Positions 1 to 8,277 of a stretch of 64,000 bases of DNA are shown here, one piece after another. The DNA comes from CAIRDP01 sp037138335 (GTDB lineage Bacteria > Bacteroidota > Bacteroidia > Bacteroidales > FEN-979). How positions within the stretch are numbered: position 1 is the first letter of the stretch; each line of letters begins with the position of its first letter. The notes beneath the pieces are model-generated. The model was not told where the DNA came from, searched no databases, and saw nothing but the letters and a program-made list of their open reading frames with translations. The DNA lies in assembly GCA_037138335.1 (NCBI GenBank), contig JBAXIO010000004.1:62001-126000 (forward strand), given 5' to 3'. The position numbers and the translations under genes were made by a program.

Positions 1-1823
1 TATGTATTTAGCAGCTCCTGGTAGAAAGCCATGGCCCCCTGCTTATCGGCGAGGGAAGTCTCATGGATCATTGCCCTCTTCATCAGGGCTTCATCTGTGA
101 TGATATCAACAGGGTGGTTCTTTATGACAAGGGCAAACATGGAATCGGCAGGGGCATATTTCCCAAGTTTAAGAAAGATCTCCCCTTTGCGGTAATTCAC
201 GTTATCGAGGATCGGATGTTCGGTAAAAAGCATGGGGATGGAATCCAGTGCCTGCAATGCCAGTTCCTCATTATTCCTGAAATCGGCAAGCTCGGCCCTG
301 GAGTATATCCCCAAAGCGACTGTATTGCTGTCGGGGTCATAATTATTGCTGATCAGCATGGAGAGTTCCAGAGCGTCGTTTGAAATGAATTTGGAAGTTG
401 CAGCTTTAAGAATGTCGAGCTGGGCCCTGGCCCACTGGAATTCACCCATATAATACGAAAGGCGTGCATTCCTGAACTTGGCTTCCTGGCCGTTGGCATC
501 GTTTTTAAAATCCCTGTAAACCTGCTGGTACAGTACTGTTGCAGTCCACATATCACCGTTGAGAAGATGGATGTCGGCAAGTTCCATTTTAACATCCGCA
601 CGGTCCTTCTCCGTCAAACCCCTCAACCCAGATACCCGGTCAAGCAGGTCAAGCGCTTCATCGGGGCTTTTCAGGAAAAATGCATCCAGGTGGGCAAGGT
701 CTGTGGCGAGGCGCACTGCCCCGGGATCATCGCCCCACCTGTCCAGTTCGGCAACCATGGCTTTCTTCAGTTCTACAAGCTTTGCGGTGGTGGTTGAGAG
801 GTCCCCGCTCAGCCTGGCATACCTCGTGTGCAACTGCTCCCTTTTTGCTGTTTCAAAATTCGGATTCGATGATCCTTTGGCGATAACATAATTATATGCT
901 TCGTCGGCAACCTCATAATTACCGTTGGAGACGGCCAGGTTCGCAAGGTCCAGGATGCGGCTCCCGTCTTCCTTCAGGCGGCGGTCGAGTGCCTTTCCCT
1001 GGATCAGCGCCAGCTCAAAATCTTTTTGCTGAATGGAATACCACCACAACATCTCTGAAAAATAAACTTTATCGGGTGATTTTTGGACATATTCGAGGAG
1101 CATTTTCCTAAAAAGCTCATTCTTTGAATTGTCATCATCTTTGGCCAGCATGTTCTGGAGGTAGCTTCTGACGGTAGGTTCATAATTACGGTCGATGGAG
1201 AGCAGGCCCAGGTATTCCTGTATTGCTTCCTTAAAATTTCCCGTCCGCTCATAAACGCCGGCTAGCTCAAAGGCTATGGTATTTATGCCTGGTATAAGTT
1301 CCCGTCCCTTTTTATAGGTTCTGATCACATAATCAAGTTCGCCTTTTGAATAGAAGGCGTTTGCCAGATCATTGAGCTGCTGTGGATCGGGTTGCAGGCG
1401 ATTCAGGGCGTCATCATATATCTTCCTGGCTTTCACAGTATTCCCTTCCCTGAAAAATATATAACCCAGGTCGACCTGGTATTTGAGCGCATCAGGTTCT
1501 GCTTTCTGCCTGGCTTTAACAATCTTTCTGGCTTCGTCAAAATCCCGCAATTCGACCAGGCAAAAAAAGTAGTAAGTGTAGGTGTAATAGGTCGGCTTCT
1601 TCGGATAAATCCGGGCATAAAGTCCGGCTGCCATTTCAAAATTCCTGGCCTGGAAGAATTGCATTGCCAGCTGGTCTTCGTTGTTCGCTGTAACTGCATC
1701 CTGTTGAAACGGCAGTACAGTGCCCCCCGGTGGAGGATCCTGGGCCTGGGAGAAGCGGGGAAGAAAAAGAATCAAAGATGCAGCAATGAAAGGCAGCAGG
1801 GGAAACAAGCTGAAGTGAAGCAT
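1..1823 (-). CDS. TPR-repeat exported protein, 3' end cut by window
   Basis: Translating the complement from the ATG at 1823 gives an open frame of 607 codons that runs off the left edge. The N-terminus (MLHFSLFPLLPFIAASLILF, then LPRFSQAQ) is a signal peptide with an AQ cleavage site. The rest is alpha-helical with repeated 34-residue-like blocks (for example FEMAAGLYARIYPKKPTYYT and FKEAIQEYLGLLSIDRNYEP), which is what tetratricopeptide repeats look like. It is probably a periplasmic or outer-membrane scaffold; the partner is unknown. The start codon lies inside the right arm of a family A hairpin repeat (1815-1884), and no other in-frame start precedes the signal peptide. Confidence is high for the frame and the TPR nature, low for any specific role. 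Confidence 0.8.
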   Translation of the reverse strand, partial: MLHFSLFPLLPFIAASLILFLPRFSQAQDPPPGGTVLPFQQDAVTANNEDQLAMQFFQARNFEMAAGLYARIYPKKPTYYTYTYYFFCLVELRDFDEARKIVKARQKAEPDALKYQVDLGYIFFREGNTVKARKIYDDALNRLQPDPQQLNDLANAFYSKGELDYVIRTYKKGRELIPGINTIAFELAGVYERTGNFKEAIQEYLGLLSIDRNYEPTVRSYLQNMLAKDDDNSKNELFRKMLLEYVQKSPDKVYFSEMLWWYSIQQKDFELALIQGKALDRRLKEDGSRILDLANLAVSNGNYEVADEAYNYVIAKGSSNPNFETAKREQLHTRYARLSGDLSTTTAKLVELKKAMVAELDRWGDDPGAVRLATDLAHLDAFFLKSPDEALDLLDRVSGLRGLTEKDRADVKMELADIHLLNGDMWTATVLYQQVYRDFKNDANGQEAKFRNARLSYYMGEFQWARAQLDILKAATSKFISNDALELSMLISNNYDPDSNTVALGIYSRAELADFRNNEELALQALDSIPMLFTEHPILDNVNYRKGEIFLKLGKYAPADSMFALVIKNHPVDIITDEALMKRAMIHETSLADKQGAMAFYQELLNT

Positions 1824-1884
1824 TTCACACAAGCCGCCTTGGGTGCAGCGCAGCAAACCCCAACGGCGGTGTGAAGATGCGAAC
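1815..1884 (-). repeat. Family A hairpin repeat, copy A1
   Basis: Read on the minus strand this is a ~70-bp imperfect hairpin. The left arm is GCATCTTCACACCGCC, the inner stem is TTGGG/CCCAA around a GCTGCGCTGCA loop, and the right arm is GGCGGCTTGTGTGAAATGC. It belongs to the same subtype as the copy at 35755-35824. The right arm contains the ATG used by the TPR gene. Confidence 0.85.
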
Positions 1885-1924
1885 TGAAGATTATTACCGA
1901 AATAAAAACCAGGTCCGCTTTTCA

Positions 1925-3115
1925 TTACGCCATCACATTAACCGCCAGCCATGCCATCAGTCCCATCCCTGTTTTCAACGCCGATTCGTCGACATTAAAC
2001 CCTGCGGTATGCAGGTTAGGGCCGGTTCCTGCCGCAGGATAGGCAATCCCAAGCCCATACAGGCAGGAGGGGGCTTGTTGTGCAAAATAAGAAAAGTCTT
2101 CGGCCCCCATTTTCTGTTCCATGGGTTTAACGTTTGTTTCCCCAAGATAATCCCCTGAGAGTTTGATCAGCCTGGCGGTGAGGTCCTCGTTATTGAACAC
2201 GAAGGGGTAGCCCCTGTCGACAACCACATCACAGCTGCCGCCCATGGCTTCGGCTGTTCCGGAGGCTATTTGCTTCAGCAGCTCATGCACACGGGCCCTC
2301 CATTCTTCATCGAAAGTCCTCACCGTACCTTCAAGCCTTACGGTCTCGGGGATCACATTGGTTCTTCCCTCGCCAGTGAATTTGCCCACTGTGACAACCG
2401 TTGAAGTAAGCGGATTTGCATTCCTGCTGACGATCTGCTGAAGGGCAACAACAATATGTGAGGCGATAAGGATAGGATCAACAGCAGTCTGCGGCATTGC
2501 CCCGTGCCCGCCTTTCCCTTTCACCGTAATAAAGAACTCATCGGTGGAGGCCATGAACATGCCCGGCCTGAAACCTGCCTGGCCTGAGCTGAAAAACGGG
2601 AAAACATGCTGCCCGATCACGAAATCAGGTTTCGGGTTTTCCAATGCCCCGGCCTGTATCATTTGTATCGCCCCACCGGGATAGGTTTCCTCGGATGGCT
2701 GGAATAAAAGTTTTATTGTGCCCCTGAAATGTTCCCTCAGGGAATTCAGGATCTTTGCGGCGCCCAGCAGGCAGGCCATATGCACATCATGGCCGCATGC
2801 ATGCATTACGCCAGGGTTTGCCGAACGGTATGCAACTTCGTTGGTTTCATTTATCGGCAAGGCGTCCATATCGGCCCTGAGAGCCAGGCAGGCGGCTTGC
2901 GGTTCGCGGCCCTCAATGAGCCCGACGATCCCATATCCGCCAACATTATCCTTATATTGAATACCGTATTCGCTGAGCTTGCTGCCAATAAATTCCATGG
3001 TGTTTTTTTCCTGTTTTGAGAGTTCAGGATGCTGGTGGATGTAGCGGCGGATAGCCAGTATCTCTGAAAAATATTCTTCGGCTTTAAGGCGGATGACGTT
3101 TGCGATATCAGACAT
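1925..3115 (-). CDS. M20 family metallo-amidohydrolase (N-acyl amino acid/hippurate hydrolase type)
   Basis: 396 residues, the usual length for the M20D amidohydrolases that release amino acids from N-acyl or amide conjugates in the cytoplasm. Metal-site motifs are present: RADMDALP at 80-87, HACGHD at 105-110, the general-base pair EE at 142-143, and the late MGAEDFSYF segment. There is no signal peptide. A good -7 box (TACCTTTG on the minus strand, 3134-3141) lies 18 bases upstream of the ATG, so the gene probably has its own promoter. The substrate (indole-acetyl, hippuryl or N-acetyl amino acid) cannot be told from sequence. Confidence 0.9.
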   Translation of the reverse strand: MSDIANVIRLKAEEYFSEILAIRRYIHQHPELSKQEKNTMEFIGSKLSEYGIQYKDNVGGYGIVGLIEGREPQAACLALRADMDALPINETNEVAYRSANPGVMHACGHDVHMACLLGAAKILNSLREHFRGTIKLLFQPSEETYPGGAIQMIQAGALENPKPDFVIGQHVFPFFSSGQAGFRPGMFMASTDEFFITVKGKGGHGAMPQTAVDPILIASHIVVALQQIVSRNANPLTSTVVTVGKFTGEGRTNVIPETVRLEGTVRTFDEEWRARVHELLKQIASGTAEAMGGSCDVVVDRGYPFVFNNEDLTARLIKLSGDYLGETNVKPMEQKMGAEDFSYFAQQAPSCLYGLGIAYPAAGTGPNLHTAGFNVDESALKTGMGLMAWLAVNVMA

Positions 3116-3133
3116 AGTCGCGGTATTTACTTA

Positions 3134-3141
3134 CAAAGGTA
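3134..3141 (-). promoter_or_regulatory. -7 promoter box for the M20 amidohydrolase
   Basis: TACCTTTG on the minus strand matches the Bacteroidota TAnnTTTG consensus exactly and ends 18 bases before the start codon. No clear TTG -33 element was verified. Confidence 0.55.
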
Positions 3142-3170
3142 GGGAAAAAAGCGATGAACATGATTCCGCT

Positions 3171-3281
3171 TGTATCAGTGCACCGCTGCTGCGCCTTATC
3201 TGCGCTCAATTCCTGAGTATTCCAAATCTCTGCCAGTTCTCAGTTTTCGCTTGATAAGCCAAGGCAGCTTATGCATGATAC
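3171..3281 (+). repeat. Family B long hairpin repeat, copy B1
   Basis: About 110 bp shared almost base for base with 29580-29705. The core GCTGCTGCGCCTTATCTGCG, then CTCAATTCCTGAGTATTCC, leads to TTGATAAGCCAAGGCAGC, so the ends form an inverted repeat. Outer arms of this copy are degenerate (GTATCAGTGCAC versus ATGCATGATAC). It fills most of the gap between the amidohydrolase promoter and the end of the carboxylase operon. No function is known from sequence; it may act as a terminator or be a non-autonomous mobile element. Confidence 0.85.
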
Positions 3282-3320
3282 TGCGCTTCAATACAACGCA
3301 TTCAAAATGCAACTGCGACA

Positions 3321-4859
3321 CTACAGAGGTATATTCCCGTGCTTCTTTGGCGGATTCTGCTTGCTTTTGTTCTGGGTGAGTTCCAGTGCCTGTATAAGCT
3401 TCATACGCGTTTGTTTCGGGAGGATGATCTCATCGACATAGCCCAGTTCGGCAGCCTTGTAAGGATTGGCAAAGGTCTTACGGTAGTTGTCGACGGCTTC
3501 GGCCCTTTCGGTTTCGTCAAGTTTGCCTTTATGGATAATATTAACGGCGCCTTCGGGGCCCATGACGGCGATCTCGGCGGTGGGGTAGGCATAATTGACA
3601 TCACCGCCTATATGCTTGCTCGACATGACGCAATAAGCCCCCCCGTATGCTTTACGGGTGATGACGGTGATCTTGGGAACGGTTGCCTCGCAGAAAGCAT
3701 AGAGCAGCTTAGCCCCGTGTTTGATGATACCGCCGAATTCCTGGTTGGTACCGGGTAGGAAACCAGGCACGTCTTCGAAGGTGATCAAAGGAATGTTAAA
3801 TGCGTCACAGAACCTGACAAACCGGGCTCCCTTGACCGATGAATTGATGTCGAGCACCCCTGCCAGGAAAGCCGGCTGGTTGGCGACAATACCTACGGGT
3901 TTACCGCCGAGGCGTGCAAACCCGATGATGATATTGCCTGCAAAATGAGGCATCACCTCGAAAAAGTTATGGTTGTCGACAACCGTAGTGATAATATCCT
4001 TGATATCGTAGGGCTTGTTCGGATCGGCAGGGACAATCTCCTGGAGGTTCTCATCCTGTCTCATGACATCATCGGTACAAGGGCGGGTGGGCGGATCGGC
4101 CATGTTGTTTGAAGGAAGGAAACTGAGAAGTTCCCTTATCATCATGATCACCTGTTCGTCGTTTTCAGCTGCAAAATGGGCAACCCCGCTCCTGGAATTG
4201 TGAGTCATTGCACCGCCCAGCTCATCCATGGTGACTTCTTCATGGGTCACCGTCTTGATGACTTCGGGGCCGGTGACAAACATATAGCTGCTTTCCTTGA
4301 CCATGAAAATAAAATCGGTCATGGCCGGCGAATATACTGCACCTCCGGCACAGGGGCCAAGGATAGCCGAGATCTGAGGGATCACTCCCGATGCCTGGAC
4401 ATTCCTGTAAAAGATATCGGCATAGCCTGCCAGGCTTTCAACGCCTTCCTGGATACGTGCGCCACCTGAGTCGTTAAGCCCTATTACAGGTGCCCCCATA
4501 CTCATGGCCATATCCATGATTTTAACGACTTTCTCGGCATTGGCACGGCTCATGGTACCGCCAAAAACGGTAAAATCCTGGGCAAACACAAAAGTAAGGC
4601 GGCCGTCGACCTTTCCGTAACCGGTAACCATCCCGTCGCCGGGGATCTTGTTCTTGGCCATGCCGAAATCGTGGCAGCGGTGCATGACAAGCTTGTCCAT
4701 CTCCACAAACGTATTGGGGTCAAGAAGAAGAAGTATCCTTTCACGGGCAGTAAGGCGGCCCTTTTTATGAAGCTTTTCAATCTTTTCAGTCCCGCCTCCA
4801 AGTTCTGCGGCATTATTTCGGTTCTCGAATTCCTTTAATTTTTCTTCCAGAGAAATCAT
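3321..4859 (-). CDS. pccB: Biotin-dependent acyl-CoA carboxylase, carboxyltransferase subunit (propionyl-CoA carboxylase beta type)
   Basis: 512 residues, full length for the PccB/MmdA carboxyltransferase family, which moves CO2 from carboxybiotin to propionyl- or acetyl-CoA. Recognisable segments are KLHKKGRLTARERI near the start, GGTMSRANAEKV, NDSGGARIQEG, GPCAGGAVYSPAMTDF (oxyanion hole loop), VPGFLPGTNQE, and the C-terminal KKHGNIPL that is typical of this family. It is the last gene of an operon with the biotin carrier (93 bases upstream) and biotin carboxylase. No membrane decarboxylase subunit (MmdB) is adjacent, so a cytoplasmic carboxylase is more likely than a Na+-pumping methylmalonyl-CoA decarboxylase. 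Propionyl-CoA is the preferred substrate by family resemblance; this is inference. Confidence 0.93.
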   Translation of the reverse strand: MISLEEKLKEFENRNNAAELGGGTEKIEKLHKKGRLTARERILLLLDPNTFVEMDKLVMHRCHDFGMAKNKIPGDGMVTGYGKVDGRLTFVFAQDFTVFGGTMSRANAEKVVKIMDMAMSMGAPVIGLNDSGGARIQEGVESLAGYADIFYRNVQASGVIPQISAILGPCAGGAVYSPAMTDFIFMVKESSYMFVTGPEVIKTVTHEEVTMDELGGAMTHNSRSGVAHFAAENDEQVIMMIRELLSFLPSNNMADPPTRPCTDDVMRQDENLQEIVPADPNKPYDIKDIITTVVDNHNFFEVMPHFAGNIIIGFARLGGKPVGIVANQPAFLAGVLDINSSVKGARFVRFCDAFNIPLITFEDVPGFLPGTNQEFGGIIKHGAKLLYAFCEATVPKITVITRKAYGGAYCVMSSKHIGGDVNYAYPTAEIAVMGPEGAVNIIHKGKLDETERAEAVDNYRKTFANPYKAAELGYVDEIILPKQTRMKLIQALELTQNKSKQNPPKKHGNIPL

Positions 4860-4873
4860 AATTATCTGCTATT

Positions 4874-4896
4874 AGTGATGAGTGATGAGTGATGAG
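4874..4896 (+). repeat. AGTGATG heptamer array
   Basis: Three perfect AGTGATG units plus two bases lie between the biotin carrier and pccB. They are followed by GAGCCATGAG and, 20 bases on, copies of CTCATGGC that pair with it. The same heptamer appears in complement at 32658-32699. Confidence 0.8.
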
Positions 4897-4952
4897 CCAT
4901 GAGTTATAAGCAGGTTTTACCCATGGCTCATGGCTTATGGCTCATGGCTTTC

Positions 4953-5462
4953 TTATTCCAGTTTCATCATGAGCTGATGAGCATTTACGGTATCTCCTTC
5001 TTTAACGAGTATTTCGAGTACTTTTTTATCGTGGCTTGCTTTGAATTCGCTTTGCATCTTCATCGCTTCCACAACGATCAGGGTCTGGCCTGCAGTTACC
5101 TCCTCCCCTGCTTTTACAGGGATCTTGACCACCTTGCCGGGCATGGGTGATACAACCTGGTTCTCCTCTTCGGCTGCCATGCCCTGGCTTCTGCTGCTGA
5201 TGTATTTTGATTCGGCATCAACGATCTCCACGTTGAAGGTTTTGGCAAAAGTGTTCACTATGTATTTTTTACTGCTGTCCCCTTCAATGAGTTCGACATT
5301 GTAAGAATGGCCATTGTAAAGGATGGAATAAACACCCTTCTCCACCATGGCAATATCAACATCATACTTATGCCCGTCTATATCGAGCAGGACTTTATTT
5401 CCGACCCGGTTCAGCAGTTCGACTTTTGCGCTTCGGTGTTCAAGATTTACTTCGTAGGCCAT
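4953..5462 (-). CDS. Biotin carboxyl carrier subunit of acyl-CoA carboxylase
   Basis: 169 residues. The C-terminal ~75 residues are a biotinyl domain with the EAMKM motif; the biotin-accepting lysine is K135, 34 residues from the end as in other carriers. The N-terminal ~85 residues (MAYEVNLEHRSAKVELLN...) form a separate small beta-rich domain seen in the Bacteroidota version of this subunit, probably the part that docks to the other subunits. It lies between the carboxylase and transferase genes on the same strand, so all three are probably co-transcribed. Function: carries CO2 between the two active sites in the cytoplasm. Confidence 0.93.
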   Translation of the reverse strand: MAYEVNLEHRSAKVELLNRVGNKVLLDIDGHKYDVDIAMVEKGVYSILYNGHSYNVELIEGDSSKKYIVNTFAKTFNVEIVDAESKYISSRSQGMAAEEENQVVSPMPGKVVKIPVKAGEEVTAGQTLIVVEAMKMQSEFKASHDKKVLEILVKEGDTVNAHQLMMKLE

Positions 5463-5546
5463 ATAAGAGATTTACGATTTACGTTCGGCGAAGCCGAAAT
5501 GAGCACTATTAAAATTAACAATAATGCGAATATTTACGATTTAGGG

Positions 5547-7055
5547 TTACAGACGTAACACATTGCGTTTCCTTCCGAAATCTTTCCAGTTGGAGCCAAG
5601 TTCATCGGTATACCTGGGCGGCTGTATCCTCTCCATTTTTGTCAGAAAATCGACGAAAGCGGCCATTATGGCCATGTCCTCACATTCTGTGCCGCAAAGG
5701 CGGGATGCATGCAAGGCTGCCTCGTTCTTCTCGATGAAATGGGTGTTGTATTTCCCGTCCTTGAAATCATTGGTATCCATGATCTTTTCAAGGAACTTGA
5801 TGTTCGTCTTTACCCCTGTTATTTTGTATTCATACAATGCACGCTTCATGCGGGCGATGGCCTCGGTCCTGGTTTCTCCCCAGGAGATCAGCTTGGTGAT
5901 CATGGGATCATAATGGATAGGGATCTCATATCCCTCGTAAACATAACCGTCGCAACGCAGGCCCAGCCCGTGGGGTTCCGTAATATGACTGATAAGTCCC
6001 GGGTTGGGCATGAAGTTATTATCCGGGTCTTCGGCATAGATCCTGCACTGGACCGAATGGCCCGATTGACGAAGGTCTTCCTGCCTGAACGGGAGGGGGT
6101 TCCCGTTGGCTATATTGATCTGTTCCTTCACAAGGTCAACACCCACCACCCTTTCGGTTACCGGGTGTTCAACCTGCAGCCTCGTGTTCATCTCGAGGAA
6201 GTAATACTTAAGGTCATCGCTGACGATAAATTCTATGGTGCCGGCTCCCTTGTAATTCACGGCCCTGGCAGCCTGTACCGCCGTCTCCCCCATTTCCCGC
6301 CTGAGTTCAGGGTTCATTAAAGGCGAGGGCGTCTCCTCAATGACTTTCTGGTGCCTCCTCTGTATGGAGCATTCCCTTTCAAAAAGGTGCACCACATTCC
6401 CGAGGCTGTCGGCCAGGATCTGGAATTCAATGTGATGGGGCGACTCAATGTATTTCTCTATGTATACGGCGTCGTTGCCAAAAGCATTCATGGCTTCCGA
6501 TTTGGCACGACGGAACGAAGAACCAAGTTCATCAATATGCTTTACAAGCCTCATGCCTTTCCCTCCCCCGCCGGCTGAAGCTTTGATCATGACGGGAAGC
6601 CCTATCTCATTAACGATCTCAAGGGCTTTCTGCTCATCGTTGATCTTTTCGGTGGTTCCCGGGACTACAGGGACCCCGGCAGCGATCATGGTTTGGCGGG
6701 CAATGATCTTATCGCCCATGGTCGTGATGGCGTATGGGTCGGGGCCAACAAAGATGATCCCTTCATCCTGGCAGCGCGTTGCAAAGGCTGCATTCTCGGA
6801 AAGGAAACCGTATCCCGGATGGACTGCATCGGCACCGGAGATTTTTGCTGCCTGTATGATTGCTTCAATGTTAAGATAACTTTCGCGTGAAGGCGCCGGA
6901 CCGATATTATAGGCTTCATCGGCATACCGCACGTGCATCGAATTGCGGTCGGCATCGGAAAAAACAGCGACAGACCTAATGCCCATTTCCCGGCATGAAC
7001 GCATCACCCGTACTGCTATCTCACCCCGGTTGGCAACAAGTACTTTTTTTATCAT
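5547..7055 (-). CDS. Biotin carboxylase subunit of acyl-CoA carboxylase
   Basis: 502 residues starting at the ATG at 7055; an in-frame TTG six bases upstream is less likely. It has the biotin carboxylase layout: Rossmann-like N-domain (KKVLVANRGEIAVRVMRSC), ATP-grasp domain with the glycine-rich loop SAGGGGKGMRLV, catalytic FLEMNTRLQVEHPVTE, and C-domain ending KRNVLRL. It performs ATP-dependent carboxylation of the biotin on the 169-residue carrier encoded 84 bases downstream. The extra ~50 residues after the usual AccC end (around HFIEKNEAALHAS) match the propionyl-CoA carboxylase alpha type. First gene of a three-gene operon; the upstream sequence TAATTTCG at 7085 is only a one-mismatch -7 box. 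Confidence 0.94.
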   Translation of the reverse strand: MIKKVLVANRGEIAVRVMRSCREMGIRSVAVFSDADRNSMHVRYADEAYNIGPAPSRESYLNIEAIIQAAKISGADAVHPGYGFLSENAAFATRCQDEGIIFVGPDPYAITTMGDKIIARQTMIAAGVPVVPGTTEKINDEQKALEIVNEIGLPVMIKASAGGGGKGMRLVKHIDELGSSFRRAKSEAMNAFGNDAVYIEKYIESPHHIEFQILADSLGNVVHLFERECSIQRRHQKVIEETPSPLMNPELRREMGETAVQAARAVNYKGAGTIEFIVSDDLKYYFLEMNTRLQVEHPVTERVVGVDLVKEQINIANGNPLPFRQEDLRQSGHSVQCRIYAEDPDNNFMPNPGLISHITEPHGLGLRCDGYVYEGYEIPIHYDPMITKLISWGETRTEAIARMKRALYEYKITGVKTNIKFLEKIMDTNDFKDGKYNTHFIEKNEAALHASRLCGTECEDMAIMAAFVDFLTKMERIQPPRYTDELGSNWKDFGRKRNVLRL

Positions 7056-7240
7056 TTGCAAATAATTAATCTTAATCCAGGCCGCGAAATTACGACTAAA
7101 AACCGTTCACAAACAAAACTATGCATACGTAATCTATAATTTTCATTGTGAACGAGTTAACAAGTAAAAAATATTTTTTAACCTTCCCCTAGAGCTAAGC
7201 ATTTTTTACGATCTTTGTGCCCTGTTACCAATTCATCCGG

Positions 7241-8092
7241 ATGCCGTTAAAATTTTATATCCTTCCCCTCGGATTTTTTTTGCTTTTTACTATTTCCTGC
7301 CGGCAGGAGGGTAAAAAAGCCGAGAAAAAAATCCAGGACGTTCCTGTACTGACCAGTGTTGAGGAAAAACGATTCAGCCTGCTTCTTTCTGACCTGGAGG
7401 AGTTAAAGGCCGATAATTGCCTTAAAAACGCCACGCTCGGGTATTTTATCATCGACATTACCAGGGAAAGCAAAAAGACCGTAATTGCTGAATGCGAGCA
7501 AACCAAACCGATGATGCCGGCTTCCACGCTGAAGTTATTCGTTACCGCCCCTGCACTTGAGATCTTCGGGCCTGCAATTATCCCGGAAGTCACTGTAACG
7601 AACGAGCACAGTATTAACTGGAGGTCTTCCAAGATCCTTCGCCGCATCGGCGGTAAAATATACAATCACAATACAAAGGATGCCGGGGTACAGGCCATAC
7701 TCGAGTTCTGGAAAGCCAAGGGTCTGGACACGCGCGGGATGTATTTTGAAGACGGGAACGGCTTATCGAGAAACAATGCAATCTCCCCAAAGCAGCTTGT
7801 CGATGCCTTGTTTATCATGACCCAATCCAAATATTTCCTTCCCTTTTACGAATCTCTTCCCATTGCCGGACTTACAGGCACCCTGCATAAGGCATTAAGG
7901 GGAACGGCTGCCGAGGGAAGGGTCAGGGCCAAGACCGGGACGATTGCAGGAGTTAAGAGTTTTGCAGGCTATGTCAAGAGCGTTTCCGGGCGTGAGCTTA
8001 TCTTTTCAATCATTGTCAATGATTACAGCTGCCGCACCAAGCTGATCAAGAAAAAACTTGAAGCCATCCTGCTCAGGATGGCCGAGGTGTAA
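7241..8092 (+). CDS. Compact DacB-like (peptidase S13) D-Ala-D-Ala carboxypeptidase, lipoprotein
   Basis: 283 residues from the ATG at 7241; an upstream in-frame GTG at 7217 would put eight residues ahead of the signal peptide and is disfavoured. The signal peptide ends in LLFTISC, a lipobox, so the protein is predicted to be membrane-anchored. All three penicillin-binding motifs are present: STLK (S95, K98), SRN (S176, N178) and KTG (K231). The surrounding text fits family S13 (YFEDGNGLSRNNAISPKQL; RVRAKTGTIAGVKSFAGYV). In full-length PBP4-type enzymes the first two motifs are about 240 residues apart; here the distance is 81, so the inserted domains are missing. It could be a natural minimal form or an in-frame internal deletion. 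It converges on a small lipoprotein gene, with three bases between stops. Confidence 0.8.
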   Translation: MPLKFYILPLGFFLLFTISCRQEGKKAEKKIQDVPVLTSVEEKRFSLLLSDLEELKADNCLKNATLGYFIIDITRESKKTVIAECEQTKPMMPASTLKLFVTAPALEIFGPAIIPEVTVTNEHSINWRSSKILRRIGGKIYNHNTKDAGVQAILEFWKAKGLDTRGMYFEDGNGLSRNNAISPKQLVDALFIMTQSKYFLPFYESLPIAGLTGTLHKALRGTAAEGRVRAKTGTIAGVKSFAGYVKSVSGRELIFSIIVNDYSCRTKLIKKKLEAILLRMAEV

Positions 8093-8095
8093 AAC

Positions 8096-8251
8096 CTATT
8101 TCTTGTATTTATGCGATGTTGTAGCCGGCTGGGCGCAGTTCCTGGTCTTGGTTTCCTTGTCACGGTAATAATATGAACTTTTGCTGCAGGAGGCGGCAAC
8201 GAGGACAATAACAAGGAGAACTGAAATAATGAGTGCTTTTCGGGGGATCAT
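8096..8251 (-). CDS. Tiny lipoprotein, unknown function
   Basis: A 51-residue frame on the minus strand, starting at the ATG at 8251. The N-terminus MIPRKALIISVLLVIVLVAA followed by SC is a clear lipoprotein signal peptide with lipobox VAASC. The mature part is about 30 residues, hydrophilic and tyrosine/lysine-rich (KSSYYYRDKETKT), with one further cysteine. It begins 26 bases after the stop of the msbA-like gene on the same strand, so it is probably the last gene of that operon. The family was not recognised. Confidence 0.72.
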   Translation of the reverse strand: MIPRKALIISVLLVIVLVAASCSKSSYYYRDKETKTRNCAQPATTSHKYKK

Positions 8252-8277
8252 GATTGGTATTCTCTTCCTGTAACGGA

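Noticed and set aside
63..1874. Plus-strand frames opposite the TPR gene
   Set aside because: They are shadows: the minus strand carries a single 607-codon frame with signal peptide and TPR repeats.
3170..3379. Two short plus-strand frames at 3170-3379 and 29571-29783 whose products share about 30 residues
   Set aside because: The similarity comes from the family B DNA repeat, not from a protein gene. The frames cross hairpin arms, have no start context and diverge outside the repeat.
3321..7055. Na+-pumping methylmalonyl-CoA decarboxylase operon
   Set aside because: A biotin carboxylase is present and no membrane beta subunit is adjacent, so a carboxylase fits better.
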